Part shown: piece after piece, positions 7,871 to 15,784 of the stretch
Layout: each line of letters starts with the position of its first letter
How positions within the stretch are numbered: the stretch's first letter is position 1
Source: Bryobacterales bacterium
GTDB lineage: Bacteria > Acidobacteriota > Terriglobia > Bryobacterales > Bryobacteraceae
Assembly: GCA_003142185.1 (NCBI GenBank)
Contig: PLOR01000109.1
Location: forward strand, 1-32,507
DNA: 32,507 nt
Direction: 5' to 3'
Made by a program: the position numbers and the translations under genes
The notes under the pieces: generated by a model
What the model was told of the DNA's origin: nothing
Database searches by the model: none
Seen by the model: only the letters and a program-made list of their open reading frames with translations

Positions 7871-7995
7871 CCCGCCTCAGTTCCCGTAAGGGCGTTGCAT
7901 GCGGACTCCCGAAAACGATTTGTCGTCAAGCGAACGCTGCGCCTCGCCTTGGTCGGCGGCGGGTGGGTCCACCAGATAGCGCCGGTATCGCCCAT

Positions 7996-8026
7996 TTGAT
8001 TGGTCAACCCAACGCGGGTATACAAT
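7996..8026 (+). promoter_or_regulatory. Promoter of the DUF433-DUF5615 operon
   Basis: A TTGATT (-35, 7996-8001) and a TATACA/TACAAT (-10, 8019-8026) are separated by 17 bases, close to the sigma-70 consensus. A GGGAGAG ribosome-binding site (8034-8040) and the ATG at 8044 follow. This is the best-formed promoter in the window. Confidence 0.6.
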
Positions 8027-8043
8027 GGCTCAAGGGAGAGCAG

Positions 8044-8283
8044 ATGCCGGCAGCTCACGATTCGCTTTTGGAGCGCATCACGATCAATCCTGATGTGCGG
8101 TTCGGGAAGCCGTGTGTTCGCGGGCACCGGATCACCGTTCAGGAGATTCTGGAGTGGTTATCGAGTGGGGCGTCCCAACAGCAAATCCTCGCAGATTATC
8201 CGCAACTCGAGCCGGATGACTTCCTGGCTGTGTACGCTTATGCCGCCGAATTGGCGGCGGGCAGCAAAGCCTCCCGAGGATGA
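8044..8283 (+). CDS. DUF433 antitoxin of an intact pair
   Basis: DUF433 protein of 79 residues, predicted antitoxin for the adjacent DUF5615 PIN-like protein. The family core is clear: ITINPDVRFGKPCVRGHRITVQEILEWLSSGAS, followed by QILADYPQLEPDDFLAVYAYAAELAA, the winged-helix-like helical domain. ATG 8044 is chosen because GGGAGAG lies just upstream; the reading frame stays open to 7963, but that part has no family similarity and contains the promoter. The stop overlaps the toxin start (ATGA). The protein probably binds its own operator, as is usual for such antitoxins, but no clear operator palindrome is seen. Confidence 0.88.
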   Translation: MPAAHDSLLERITINPDVRFGKPCVRGHRITVQEILEWLSSGASQQQILADYPQLEPDDFLAVYAYAAELAAGSKASRG

Positions 8284-8609
8284 AGCTCCTCTTTGACGAG
8301 AGCCTATCTCCGAAACTCGTTCTATTACTGCGCGATCTTTTCCCAGAGTCCGAGAGTGCGCTCCTCAACGGTCTCGCCCGCACCGGCGACCGCAGGATTC
8401 TGGAGTACGCCGCGGCTCACGGTTTCATCCTGGTCTCGACGGATAGCGATTTCGAGCCGCTGGCGAGGCAAATCCCAGACGCCAAGGTCGTGGTTCTCCG
8501 GTCTTGCGATTATCCAACCAACGTAGCCGCGGCGGTGCTTCGGCGCAATGCGATTCTTATCGCTGAGCTGCCCGGTTCCCAGGATCAGTTGATCATTCTC
8601 GACCGATAG
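8280..8609 (+). CDS. DUF5615 PIN-like toxin
   Basis: Predicted PIN-fold nuclease toxin of 109 residues. Acidic residues expected in the active site are present: Asp6-Glu7 in MKLLFDES, Asp43-related residues around the ARTGDRRILEYAA helix, and STDSDFEPLA around residues 57-66. KVVVLRSCDYPTNVAAAVLRRNA follows, as in other members. It is coupled to the DUF433 gene by a four-base overlap. It ends 19 bp before the convergent pgk stop. The pair looks complete, unlike the broken copy at 7309. Confidence 0.85.
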   Translation: MKLLFDESLSPKLVLLLRDLFPESESALLNGLARTGDRRILEYAAAHGFILVSTDSDFEPLARQIPDAKVVVLRSCDYPTNVAAAVLRRNAILIAELPGSQDQLIILDR

Positions 8610-8628
8610 CTTGTGGCCGCGAAGCCCC

Positions 8629-9804
8629 CTACCGCTCCAGCGCGGCCACGCCCGGCAGCTTGATCCCGGCCAGAAACTCTAGCGATGCGCCGCCGCCGGT
8701 CGAAATGTGGCTGATCTTGCTCGAGACGCCGGCGGCCTTGATGGCCTTTTCCGAATCGCCGCCGCCGACAACCGAAGTGGCGGATGAAGCGGCCACGGCC
8801 TTGGCCAGCGCGACGGTGCCCGTATCGAACGGCGGCTTTTCGAAGATGCCCATGGGGCCATTCCAGATCACGGTCTTGGCGGAAGCGATTACCTGCGAGA
8901 ATTTCGCGATGGTTGCAGGGCCGATATCGACCGCGATCTTGTCGGCAGGAATGGTTTCGACGACTTCGTTGGCTGCGCCGGCGGCGATTTCGGACACCAC
9001 CACGTGGTCCACCGGCAGCATCAGCTTGCCGCCCAGCTCGGCGAGCAGCTTCGCAGCCAGCGGCACCTTGTCTTCTTCCACCAGCGACTTGCCGGTGGGA
9101 AGGCCTTGCGCCTTGAGGAACGTGTACGCCATGGCGCCGCCGATCAGCAGTTGGTCGACGATCTTGCCCAGGTTCTCGATTACCTCAATCTTGTCCGACA
9201 CCTTGGCGCCGCCCAGGATGGCCACGCACGGGCGCGGCGGATTGGTGGTCGCCATTCCCAGGTACTTCAGCTCCTGCTCCATCAGCAGGCCGGCGGCGGC
9301 GGCTGAAACGAACCGGACCATGCCTTCGGTAGACGCATGGGCGCGGTGCGCGCTTCCGAACGCGTCGTTGACGTAAACGTCGCACAGCGCGGCCAGCTTC
9401 TTCGAAAACTCCACGTCGTTCTTTTCTTCCTCGGCGTGATAGCGCAGGTTCTCGAGCAGCAGCACTTCGCCCGGCGCGGGCAACATGGCTTCCACCTCGG
9501 GGCCGACGCAATCGGGAGCCATCTTCACCGGCCGGCCGAGCAGCTCTGCCAGGCGCGCCGCCACCGGGCGCAAGCTCATTTCTGGATTCGGTTTGCCCTT
9601 GGGCCGGCCCAGGTGCGACGCCAGGATGACGCCGGCTCCATGATCGAGCGCGTATTGAATGGTCGGAATCGACGACTTGATGCGCTTGTCGCTCGAGATT
9701 TCCATCTCGCCCTTTTCGTTCTTGACCAGCGGGACGTTGAAATCCACGCGGATGAATACCTTCTTACCGTTCAGATCGAGATCGCGTATGGATAGATAGG
9801 ACAT
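8629..9804 (-). CDS. pgk: Phosphoglycerate kinase
   Basis: Glycolytic enzyme transferring a phosphate between 1,3-bisphosphoglycerate and ADP. The hallmark segments are present in order: VDFNVPLV near the start, [43 protein letters not shown], the nucleotide-binding [19 protein letters not shown], and [11 protein letters not shown] with [15 protein letters not shown] at the C-terminus. The ATG at 9804 ([11 protein letters not shown]) is chosen because GAGG sits about eight bases upstream; the frame extends to 9831 without support. The length of 391 aa is typical. The gene stands alone here, without gapdh or tpi. It is divergent from the ABC ATPase with an 82-bp gap. Confidence 0.97.
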   Translation of the reverse strand: MSYLSIRDLDLNGKKVFIRVDFNVPLVKNEKGEMEISSDKRIKSSIPTIQYALDHGAGVILASHLGRPKGKPNPEMSLRPVAARLAELLGRPVKMAPDCVGPEVEAMLPAPGEVLLLENLRYHAEEEKNDVEFSKKLAALCDVYVNDAFGSAHRAHASTEGMVRFVSAAAAGLLMEQELKYLGMATTNPPRPCVAILGGAKVSDKIEVIENLGKIVDQLLIGGAMAYTFLKAQGLPTGKSLVEEDKVPLAAKLLAELGGKLMLPVDHVVVSEIAAGAANEVVETIPADKIAVDIGPATIAKFSQVIASAKTVIWNGPMGIFEKPPFDTGTVALAKAVAASSATSVVGGGDSEKAIKAAGVSSKISHISTGGGASLEFLAGIKLPGVAALER

Positions 9805-9874
9805 ATCAGGCCTCAAAGCAGGGTTTTCCATTAGAGAGTAACACGCGTCGGCGTCGCCTTTCCAAGATCCCCTT

Positions 9875-9880
9875 TACAAT
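9875..9880 (+). promoter_or_regulatory. Putative -10 box (TACAAT), leaderless start
   Basis: TACAAT ends six bases before the GTG start at 9887. Transcription should then begin at or next to the start codon. No Shine-Dalgarno is present and the -35 region is poor. Confidence 0.4.
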
Positions 9881-9886
9881 GGTCGG

Positions 9887-10672
9887 GTGCCTCCCATTCC
9901 GCTGATTGAATTGGAAAACGTCACCGTCGAGCGCGGCCCGCGCGTGGTGTTGGACGGCGTCACGCTGGCCATCGGGCAGGGCGAGCACGTCGCCATTCTG
10001 GGTCCCAACGGCAGCGGCAAATCGACGCTCATCAAGCTGATCTCGCGCGACCTCTATCCGCGGCTGAAGGCCGAGCCGTGGTCGCTGCGCATCCTGGGCC
10101 GCAACACCTGGAACCTGTTCGATCTTCGCAATCGGCTCGGGCTGGTTTCGAACGATTGGATGCAGATGTGCACGCGCGATTTCTCCGGTTTCGAAATCGT
10201 CCTCTCCGGCTTCTTCGGTAGCGTGGGCATCTGGCCGTATCACGCCGTCACGCCGGCCATGGAAGCCACTGCGCGCGAGGTAATGGAGACGCTCGAAATC
10301 GCGCACCTGGCCGAGCGCGCCACCAATCACATGTCTTCCGGCGAAGCGCGGCGCTTCCTGATCGCGCGGGCGCTGGTGCACGGCCCGCAGGCGTTAATCC
10401 TGGACGAACCCACTACCAGCCTCGACCTGCGCGCCACCCATGAGCTGCGCGAGACTCTCTCCAGGCTGGCGCGGCGCGGCATCGGCATCATCATGGTGAC
10501 GCACCATCTGCCGGATATCATCCCGGAGATGGAGCGCGTGGTGCTGATCCGCCAAGGCCGGATTTCGCGCGACGGCGCCAAGCGCGACGTGCTGGAAGCG
10601 GCCGCCCTGAGTGAACTCTTCGGCGTCCCGGTTGAGGTGCTGGAGCGCGCCGGCTATTATCACGTTCTGTAG
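9887..10672 (+). CDS. Stand-alone ABC transporter ATP-binding protein
   Basis: Single-domain ABC ATPase of 261 residues. Walker A is GPNGSGKST (39-47), the signature is the variant SSGEARR, Walker B is ALILDEPTTSLD, and the switch histidine is in MVTHH. The QMCTRDFSGFEIVLSGFFGS region, before the signature, resembles ModF-like and iron-chelate-type ATPases. No permease or binding protein lies beside it, so the substrate is unknown and its partner must be elsewhere, or it serves a soluble role. The GTG start gives MPPIPLIELENVTVERG, which is the normal beginning of such a domain. A REP-type hairpin follows the stop. Confidence 0.88.
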   Translation: MPPIPLIELENVTVERGPRVVLDGVTLAIGQGEHVAILGPNGSGKSTLIKLISRDLYPRLKAEPWSLRILGRNTWNLFDLRNRLGLVSNDWMQMCTRDFSGFEIVLSGFFGSVGIWPYHAVTPAMEATAREVMETLEIAHLAERATNHMSSGEARRFLIARALVHGPQALILDEPTTSLDLRATHELRETLSRLARRGIGIIMVTHHLPDIIPEMERVVLIRQGRISRDGAKRDVLEAAALSELFGVPVEVLERAGYYHVL

Positions 10673-10996
10673 CCAGGTGAGGCAGGTCCCCGACCTGCCA
10701 ACCTGTACGTCTCTCTTAGCGTGTCCTGCCCAGAAGGCCGAAAATTCTCCTAACACACTGTAGCAGATAGAGTTATCTTACCAGAAGCTAGCCGAATCCT
10801 AGGTTTTTCGCCGTTCGTGTGGGATACTCAAAGCTTAGCAGGCTGCGTATCGCAAATCGATTGGGCGACCGGTCATTGACGCCGCGGCTCAGCAAACGCC
10901 TCAATCCGGAGCCGTGCTTTGCAGAGCCGTGTATGGCGGTTTCGTACGGGCTTGCTGCGCGGATTCATTTAGGTCCAGTAGATTCGTAAGTCAAGC
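10673..10996. other. Gene-free stretch with REP hairpin and short-leader promoter
   Basis: 324 bp without a supportable gene. It begins with the GGCAGGTC hairpin at 10681-10699. A TAGATT at 10979-10984 may be the -10 box for the ATP-grasp gene, leaving a leader of only about six bases. A GAGCCGTG...TACGGGC segment near 10925-10951 recalls a group II intron domain V but does not pair well. Nothing else was recognised. Confidence 0.45.
10681..10699. repeat. GGCAGGTC/GACCTGCC hairpin repeat
   Basis: Perfect 8-bp stem with a CCC loop, starting eight bases after the ABC ATPase stop. The same element occurs in tandem at 12345-12440 and at 19479-19497, each time just after a stop codon. It may attenuate or protect the 3' end. 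Confidence 0.75.
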
Positions 10997-12346
10997 ATGT
11001 CTCAGTTGGATGAAGCGGTAATCAGGTATAACAAGCTCCTGGAGAACGGTGTGTACCGCGATCTGGGCTGGGCGGAAGAACTCCATGCGCAAATGGAGGA
11101 GGCCGGGCTTTCGGCCGGCGGCCGCCTGATCTGCCCGTTCCTGCGGCCCAGTTTTATTTCGCGGCGCCAGTACGATTCGCTGGTCAAAACCGGCGAAGCG
11201 CTGATCGCGGCCATCGACCGCATGGAGCAGATGGTGCTGCAGGACCCGGCCCTGATGGCGCGCCTGGAACTGCTGCCGGCCGAAAAGATGCTGGCCGCCA
11301 TCGATCCCGGCTATCAGAGCTTTGAAGTGGCCGCCCGCCTGGATACGCATCTGGTGAACGGCCATTTGCATTTCGTTCAGTACAACGCCGATTCCCCCAC
11401 CGGCGCGGGCTACGCCGATCGCCTGGCGGATTTGTTCTACGACATCCCGCCGATGAAGGAGTTTCGCAAGAAATACGCGCTCAGCAAGGTGTCCAGCCGC
11501 AAGCACCTGCTGCAAGCGCTGCTGAAATCCTACAAGCAGTTCGGCGGCGATAAGAAGCCCAACATCGCGGTTGTGGAGTTCCGCCCGCCCTATCAATCCG
11601 GCCGCAGCGAGTTCGAGTTGTTCCGCGACCTTTTCCGGCAGGAGGGCTACCAGGCGGAAATCGTTTCGCCGGAACAACTGGAATACCGCAACGGCGTGCT
11701 GCGCCGGGGCTCGTTTGAAATTCACCTGGTCTATCGCCGCCTGGGCGTGCAGGAATTCCTCCTGCGATTCGATCTATCGCACCCGCTGGTGCGGGCCTAC
11801 CGCGATCGGGCGGTGTGCGTGATCAACAGTTTCCGCTCCGAACTGGCGCACAAGAAGGCGATGTTCGGCCTGCTGACGGATGAATCTCTCACCGTCAAAT
11901 TCCCCGCCGTGGAGCGCAAGGCCATCCGCGAGCATGTGCCCTGGACCCGTCTGGTGGCGCAAGGCAAGACCACCCACGGAGAACAGACCGTCGACCTGAT
12001 GGAATTCATCACCGGAAACCGGGAGCGGCTGGCGCTCAAGCCCAACGACGATTCGAGCGACCAGCACAGCTACTTCGGTTGGGAGATGGACGGCGCCGAA
12101 TGGGACCGCGCGCTCAAGCAGGCCGGGCGCAGCCCGTACGTGGTGCAGGAGCGGGTGGACCCCGTGCGCTCGGTGTTCCCCCTATTGACCTACGGACACC
12201 TCGAATTCCGCGAAATGCAGGTGGATGTGCATCCGCACGCCTACCTGGGCAAAGTGCAAGGCTGTTCCAGTTGGCTTTCCACGCCCAAGTCCGGCTTCAC
12301 CACCGCCGCCGGCATTGTGCCGACCTACATCGTCGAAACCAAATAG
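10997..12346 (+). CDS. Circularly permuted ATP-grasp-like protein
   Basis: Predicted ligase-type protein of 449 residues, with order and motifs like the circularly permuted ATP-grasp (CP_ATPgrasp) families. It has YNADSPTGAGYAD (from residue 129), VYRRLGVQEFLLR, a VCVINSFRSELAHKKAMFGLL segment, then ATP-binding-type LKPNDDSSDQHSYFGWE (Lys348), YVVQERVD, and the C-terminal GFTTAAGIVPTYIVE, which corresponds to the family's NxxxGGG-P-T end. Such proteins form amide bonds in peptide-like products, but the substrate here is unknown. The alpha-E and transglutaminase-like genes that often accompany CP ATP-grasp proteins are not next to it. No Shine-Dalgarno is evident; TAGATT lies 12 bases before the ATG. 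Confidence 0.65.
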   Translation: MSQLDEAVIRYNKLLENGVYRDLGWAEELHAQMEEAGLSAGGRLICPFLRPSFISRRQYDSLVKTGEALIAAIDRMEQMVLQDPALMARLELLPAEKMLAAIDPGYQSFEVAARLDTHLVNGHLHFVQYNADSPTGAGYADRLADLFYDIPPMKEFRKKYALSKVSSRKHLLQALLKSYKQFGGDKKPNIAVVEFRPPYQSGRSEFELFRDLFRQEGYQAEIVSPEQLEYRNGVLRRGSFEIHLVYRRLGVQEFLLRFDLSHPLVRAYRDRAVCVINSFRSELAHKKAMFGLLTDESLTVKFPAVERKAIREHVPWTRLVAQGKTTHGEQTVDLMEFITGNRERLALKPNDDSSDQHSYFGWEMDGAEWDRALKQAGRSPYVVQERVDPVRSVFPLLTYGHLEFREMQVDVHPHAYLGKVQGCSSWLSTPKSGFTTAAGIVPTYIVETK

Positions 12347-12440
12347 GTGGGCCAGGTCCCCGACCTGCCAAGTAGGTGGGGCAGGTCCCCGACGTCCCCG
12401 ACCTGCCAAGTAGGTGAGTTAGGTCCCCGACCTGCCAAGC
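12345..12440. repeat. Tandem array of three GGCAGGTC-type hairpins
   Basis: Three tandem units start at AGGTG: 12345-12373 (29 nt), 12374-12411 (38 nt) and 12412-12440 (29 nt). The middle one is longer through a 9-nt internal duplication (GACGTCCCC type). Each holds AGGTCCCCGACCTGCC. The array overlaps the ATP-grasp stop codon. The units adjoin without spacers, so it is not a CRISPR. Confidence 0.8.
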
Positions 12441-12559
12441 GCCGGCGATTCCACCCGGTCACAAAAGACAGCAGACTCTTATTTCTTTTATTTCGTGGCA
12501 GTTAACGGCCAGCGCCCGGTTCGAGCCAGGCGCCCCTTCGCTACCATCGAATCGGTTCT

Positions 12560-12847
12560 ATGGCTACTCTTCTTTCGATTACCACGAGCCGGCGCGACGG
12601 CGTGAAACCGGGCAGGAGACGCCAGGGGCAAACCGCCTCAATGCCGTCCACCGCCATTCACTCCGGGGAGTTAGTAGCTGGCGCCGGCCGCTCCGCCGCC
12701 TTGGCGGCCCTTACCGCGCAATACTACAGGCGCTGGCAGCCGGGGGTCGTCGAAGAGCGGCTGCTGGTGGATCTGCTGATTGCGGCCGATTGGCAACTGC
12801 GGCGGCTGCAGGCAGGCCGCCAGTGGCGCCCGCCGGAACCGGCCTGA
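12560..12847 (+). CDS. Small hypothetical protein
   Basis: Not recognised with confidence. The 95-residue product has a basic, low-complexity first half. The second half (ALTAQYYRRWQPGVVEERLLVDLLIAADWQLRRLQ) resembles the helical C-terminal region of a widespread acidobacterial hypothetical protein family, with a conserved E-x-x-LVD-x-LI-x-A-x-W-x-LRR pattern, here shortened. A strong intrinsic terminator begins 37 bp after the stop, supporting a transcript ending here. No Shine-Dalgarno was seen before ATG 12560. It may be an intact small gene or a decayed remnant of that family. Confidence 0.5.
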   Translation: MATLLSITTSRRDGVKPGRRRQGQTASMPSTAIHSGELVAGAGRSAALAALTAQYYRRWQPGVVEERLLVDLLIAADWQLRRLQAGRQWRPPEPA

Positions 12848-12883
12848 GGGCTCCCGTCGTGGCGCGGGCTGTCAAGCCTGCTG

Positions 12884-12909
12884 AGTCGAGAATCCTCTCG
12901 ACTTTTCTT
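12884..12909 (+). terminator. Rho-independent terminator
   Basis: An 8-bp stem (AGTCGAGA/TCTCGACT) closes an ATCC loop and is followed by a T-rich run (TTTTCTT). It lies between the convergent small ORF and the POTRA gene and reads on the plus strand. It is the clearest intrinsic terminator in the window. Confidence 0.75.
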
Positions 12910-12928
12910 GCGGCGTTGAATGGGATCT

Positions 12929-14272
12929 TCAGTTCGGGCCCGGACCTCGCCCGCCGCCCTCCGGCTTCTCGGCCGGCTTCTCGGCGGTAAAGGTCAGCTT
13001 CACATCGCCGGTGTGGGTCTTGTCGTTGATCTTCACGTCCACCGCGGTCTTTCCCAGGTGCTCGAAGATGTTCTGTTGGCGGATCACGCCGAGGAAATAA
13101 TTCGGATACTCCGGATTGAACGGCTTACCGGTCTTCATCGTCCAGATACGAAGAACTTCCGCCTCGCCTTCCAGATCGAGACCAGCCACCGTCAGCTTGC
13201 CCATCGTGAATTGCGGACCCGCCTCCACGTGAACCACCGCGTCCACCGATTCGTGACCGTCGTCCACCACCCGGTCCGCGGTGATCTTGGCGTTCAGGTA
13301 GCCCTCCCTGCGCAGCGCCTTGCGCATCGTCTCCAGCCCCTGGTCCACTTTGTCGAAGTTGGCCACGTCGCCATGCTTTACGTCGATGTCCCGGAGCAAG
13401 TCCGCGGCGTCGATAGGCGCCATCCCTTCGATCGATACTTTGCCCATCGTATAGCTCCGCCCTTCATCGACGGTCACAAACACGTGCAGGCCCAGCACGT
13501 CCTTGGTGGGTTCGGTGCTCAGTTCGGTGAACCGCACCCGCATGCGCCCGCGCGCCTCGTAGATCGGCCGGATGGCGCTGTTGAGGATCTCGCGGAACCT
13601 GTCTTCGGTATACTCGGCGCCGATGCCCGCCCCGGAAATGGCATCGTGCAGCACGTTGGAGGGCACCACGTGGTTGCCGCGAAACGTCACCAGCGCCACC
13701 GCGGGCAGGGAATGTGCCGGCCTGAATACCACCGCAAACTCGCCTGTCGAAATGGGCGCAACCCCGACCGCGATTTTCTCCGGCTGCCCCTTGGCCGCCA
13801 GGAACTCTTGCACCCAGTTCTTGTACCGCTCGAACGCGGGCTGTGTGGCGGGCAGTTTGCCGGAAGCGAACAGCGGATCCTTCTCGCGCAGCGCGGCGCG
13901 CAATTCCTGCTCGGAAACGTGCAGGTTCTCGAACTCCGCCGGGTAAGCCTGCTGCACTTCCAGCACCTGAATCACCGCCGCATAGCCTTTCGCCGAGCCC
14001 GCCGCGAACTTGTATCCCACCGTCTCGAACGCGCCCGTGTCGATGAGGCGTTTGCGCCCGGCCTCGAAATCGGGCTTGCCCGCCACTTGCCCCACTTTCA
14101 GCCCCAACACCGCCAGAATCTGCTCCGCGCTGTAAGTGTGGTTGCCTTCCACCAGCAAGCTTTCAATCGGCCAGCGCGCGGCGGGCACTGTGGAACCCGC
14201 GCTCTGCGCCGGCTTGGTCTGCCCGAATCCACACGCGCCCGCCAGCATCAAAAACGGTAGCAGCCTTTTCAT
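12929..14272 (-). CDS. POTRA-repeat protein lacking a beta-barrel
   Basis: Exported 447-residue protein built of BamA/Omp85-like POTRA domains. After a signal peptide (MKRLLPFLMLAGACGFGQ), POTRA-type units begin near WPIESLLVEGNHTYSAEQILAVLGL, VALVTFRGNHVVPSNVLHDAI, YTMGKVSIEGMAPIDAADLLRDI and FTMGKLTVAGLDLEGEAEVLRI. BamA-family proteins continue into a membrane barrel of ~350 residues or more; this one stops with a short Pro/Gly/Lys tail (EKPAEKPEGGGRGPGPN). It is probably periplasmic and involved in outer-membrane protein assembly or another POTRA-mediated interaction, but that is inferred. The start at 14272 follows a GAGG; an upstream ATG at 14281 is possible. The antisense frame continues over lpdA but is not real there. 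Confidence 0.8.
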   Translation of the reverse strand: MKRLLPFLMLAGACGFGQTKPAQSAGSTVPAARWPIESLLVEGNHTYSAEQILAVLGLKVGQVAGKPDFEAGRKRLIDTGAFETVGYKFAAGSAKGYAAVIQVLEVQQAYPAEFENLHVSEQELRAALREKDPLFASGKLPATQPAFERYKNWVQEFLAAKGQPEKIAVGVAPISTGEFAVVFRPAHSLPAVALVTFRGNHVVPSNVLHDAISGAGIGAEYTEDRFREILNSAIRPIYEARGRMRVRFTELSTEPTKDVLGLHVFVTVDEGRSYTMGKVSIEGMAPIDAADLLRDIDVKHGDVANFDKVDQGLETMRKALRREGYLNAKITADRVVDDGHESVDAVVHVEAGPQFTMGKLTVAGLDLEGEAEVLRIWTMKTGKPFNPEYPNYFLGVIRQQNIFEHLGKTAVDVKINDKTHTGDVKLTFTAEKPAEKPEGGGRGPGPN

Positions 14273-14300
14273 ATTCCTCATGGTAGCGCCGGCCCTTTCC

Positions 14301-14324
14301 GAGCCGCGACCATAGGGAGCGGTC
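14301..14324. repeat. GAGCCGCGACC/GGGAGCGGT repeat, copy 1
   Basis: GAGCCGCGACCATAGGGAGC followed by GGTC, in the 117-bp gap between the divergent POTRA and lpdA genes. Related copies lie at 23504-23540 and 26398-26467. Confidence 0.65.
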
Positions 14325-14376
14325 GCCGCCGGTCCTTTTCTGGTAGACGCATCGGCAGCGCTGCCGGTGACGCGCG

Positions 14377-14382
14377 TAGAAT
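14377..14382 (+). promoter_or_regulatory. Putative -10 box (TAGAAT), leaderless lpdA start
   Basis: TAGAAT ends seven bases before the GTG of lpdA, separated only by an A-rich run. This places the transcription start at the codon. No Shine-Dalgarno is seen. Confidence 0.4.
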
Positions 14383-14389
14383 AAAAAAA

Positions 14390-15784
14390 GTGCCTTACGA
14401 TCTGATCGTGATTGGAAGTGGTCCCGGCGGCTACTCCGCTGCTATACGCGCCGGCCAATACGGATTGAAGACCGCGCTCGTCGAGAAGCAGGCCAAACTC
14501 GGCGGCACCTGCCTGCTGGTGGGCTGCATTCCCACCAAGAGCCTGCTCCAGACCGCCGACGTCTGGGAGCGCTTCGTCCACTGCGAACAAGAAGGCATCC
14601 ACTGCGAGAACCCGCGCCTGGATTATCCCAAGGTCAAGGACCGCAAGGATGGCATCGTCAATAAACACTCCAAGGGCGTCGAGTTGCTGCTCAAGCGCGC
14701 CAAGGTGGAGCGCATTTCGGGCTACGCCACGCTGAAGGGCGGCGGCAAGGTCGAGGTGAAGAACGAATCCGTCACCCAAACCCTGGAGGCGAAGAACATC
14801 ATCATCGCCACCGGCTCGGAAGCCCGCATGATCCCCGGCCTCACGGCCGACCCGGAATTCATTCTCACCAACATCGAAATCCTCAATCTCACGGCGGTGC
14901 CGAAGAGCCTCATCATCATCGGCGCCGGCGCCGTGGGCGTGGAGTTCGCCAGCATCTTCCGCCGCTTCGGCGCCGAAGTCACCGTGGTCGAAATGCTGCC
15001 GCGCGTGGTTCCGGTGGAGGACGAAGACATCTCCAAGGAGCTCGAACGAAACTTCCGCAAGCAGGGCATTCGCGTCGAAACCGGCGCGCGCGCGGAAAAT
15101 ATCGAAAAGACCGGCGCCGGCGTGCGGCTCACGCTCACCACCAAGGACGGCAAGCAGGAACCCCTCGAAGCAGAGAAGTTGCTGGTAGCCGTCGGCCGCA
15201 AGCCCAACACCGAAAACATCGGCCTGGAGAACACGCGCGTCGAGCTCGACCGCGGCTTCATCAAGGTCGACCAGTGGCAGCAAACCGGCGAGCCGGGCGT
15301 TTACGCCATCGGCGATGTTGTCGCCGGCACGCCGCAACTGGCGCACGTGGCCACCCGCGAGGGCATGATCGCCGTCGCCCACATGGCCGGCAAGCCCGCC
15401 GTTCCCATCAACCGCAACCGCATTCCCGGCTGCACCTACACCCAGCCCGGCATCGGCAGCGTGGGCCTCACCGAAGCCCAGGCGCGCGCCCAGGGCCGCG
15501 AGGTCAAGGTCGGCCGTTTTCCGTTCGCCGGCAACAGCCGCGCCACCATCCTCGGCCACCACGAAGGGTTCATCAAGGTAGTCGCCAGTGAGCCACACGG
15601 CGAAATCCTCGGCGTTCACATCATCGGCCCGGAAGGCTTCGAGATCGTCGCCGAAGCCGTCGCCGCGATGGAAGCCGAAGCCACCGTCGACGTCATGATG
15701 CAAACCATCCACGCCCACCCCACGCTATATGAAGCTTTGGGCGAAGCCTTCAACGCCGTCTACGGCCTGGCCATCAATGCGTAA
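14390..15784 (+). CDS. lpdA: Dihydrolipoyl dehydrogenase (E3)
   Basis: Flavoprotein that re-oxidises the dihydrolipoyl group of 2-oxoacid dehydrogenase complexes, passing electrons to NAD+. The FAD-binding GSGPGGYSAA is at residues 9-18. The redox disulfide is Cys41/Cys46 in GGTCLLVGCIPTK. The NAD domain shows IIGAGAVGVEFASIFRRFG, and YAIGDVVAGTPQLAHVA is the second FAD motif. The C-terminal catalytic His-Glu pair is in HAHPTLYEALGEA. The length of 464 aa is typical. It is first in the lpdA-lipB-E2 operon, overlapping the lipB start by eight bases. It begins with GTG after a -10-like TAGAAT. Confidence 0.96.
   Translation: MPYDLIVIGSGPGGYSAAIRAGQYGLKTALVEKQAKLGGTCLLVGCIPTKSLLQTADVWERFVHCEQEGIHCENPRLDYPKVKDRKDGIVNKHSKGVELLLKRAKVERISGYATLKGGGKVEVKNESVTQTLEAKNIIIATGSEARMIPGLTADPEFILTNIEILNLTAVPKSLIIIGAGAVGVEFASIFRRFGAEVTVVEMLPRVVPVEDEDISKELERNFRKQGIRVETGARAENIEKTGAGVRLTLTTKDGKQEPLEAEKLLVAVGRKPNTENIGLENTRVELDRGFIKVDQWQQTGEPGVYAIGDVVAGTPQLAHVATREGMIAVAHMAGKPAVPINRNRIPGCTYTQPGIGSVGLTEAQARAQGREVKVGRFPFAGNSRATILGHHEGFIKVVASEPHGEILGVHIIGPEGFEIVAEAVAAMEAEATVDVMMQTIHAHPTLYEALGEAFNAVYGLAINA

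Noticed and set aside
10925-10951. Group II intron domain V-like sequence (GAGCCGTG...TACGGGC)
   Set aside because: The stem does not pair properly, and no other intron domain or reverse transcriptase is present.
12345-12440. CRISPR-like array
   Set aside because: The units are adjoining hairpins with no spacers and no cas genes are near.
14282-15718. Minus-strand open frame continuing upstream of the POTRA gene across lpdA
   Set aside because: It is antisense to the clear lpdA gene, has His/Asp/Gly-rich composition typical of a shadow frame, and has no family similarity. The signal peptide and GAGG place the true start at 14272.
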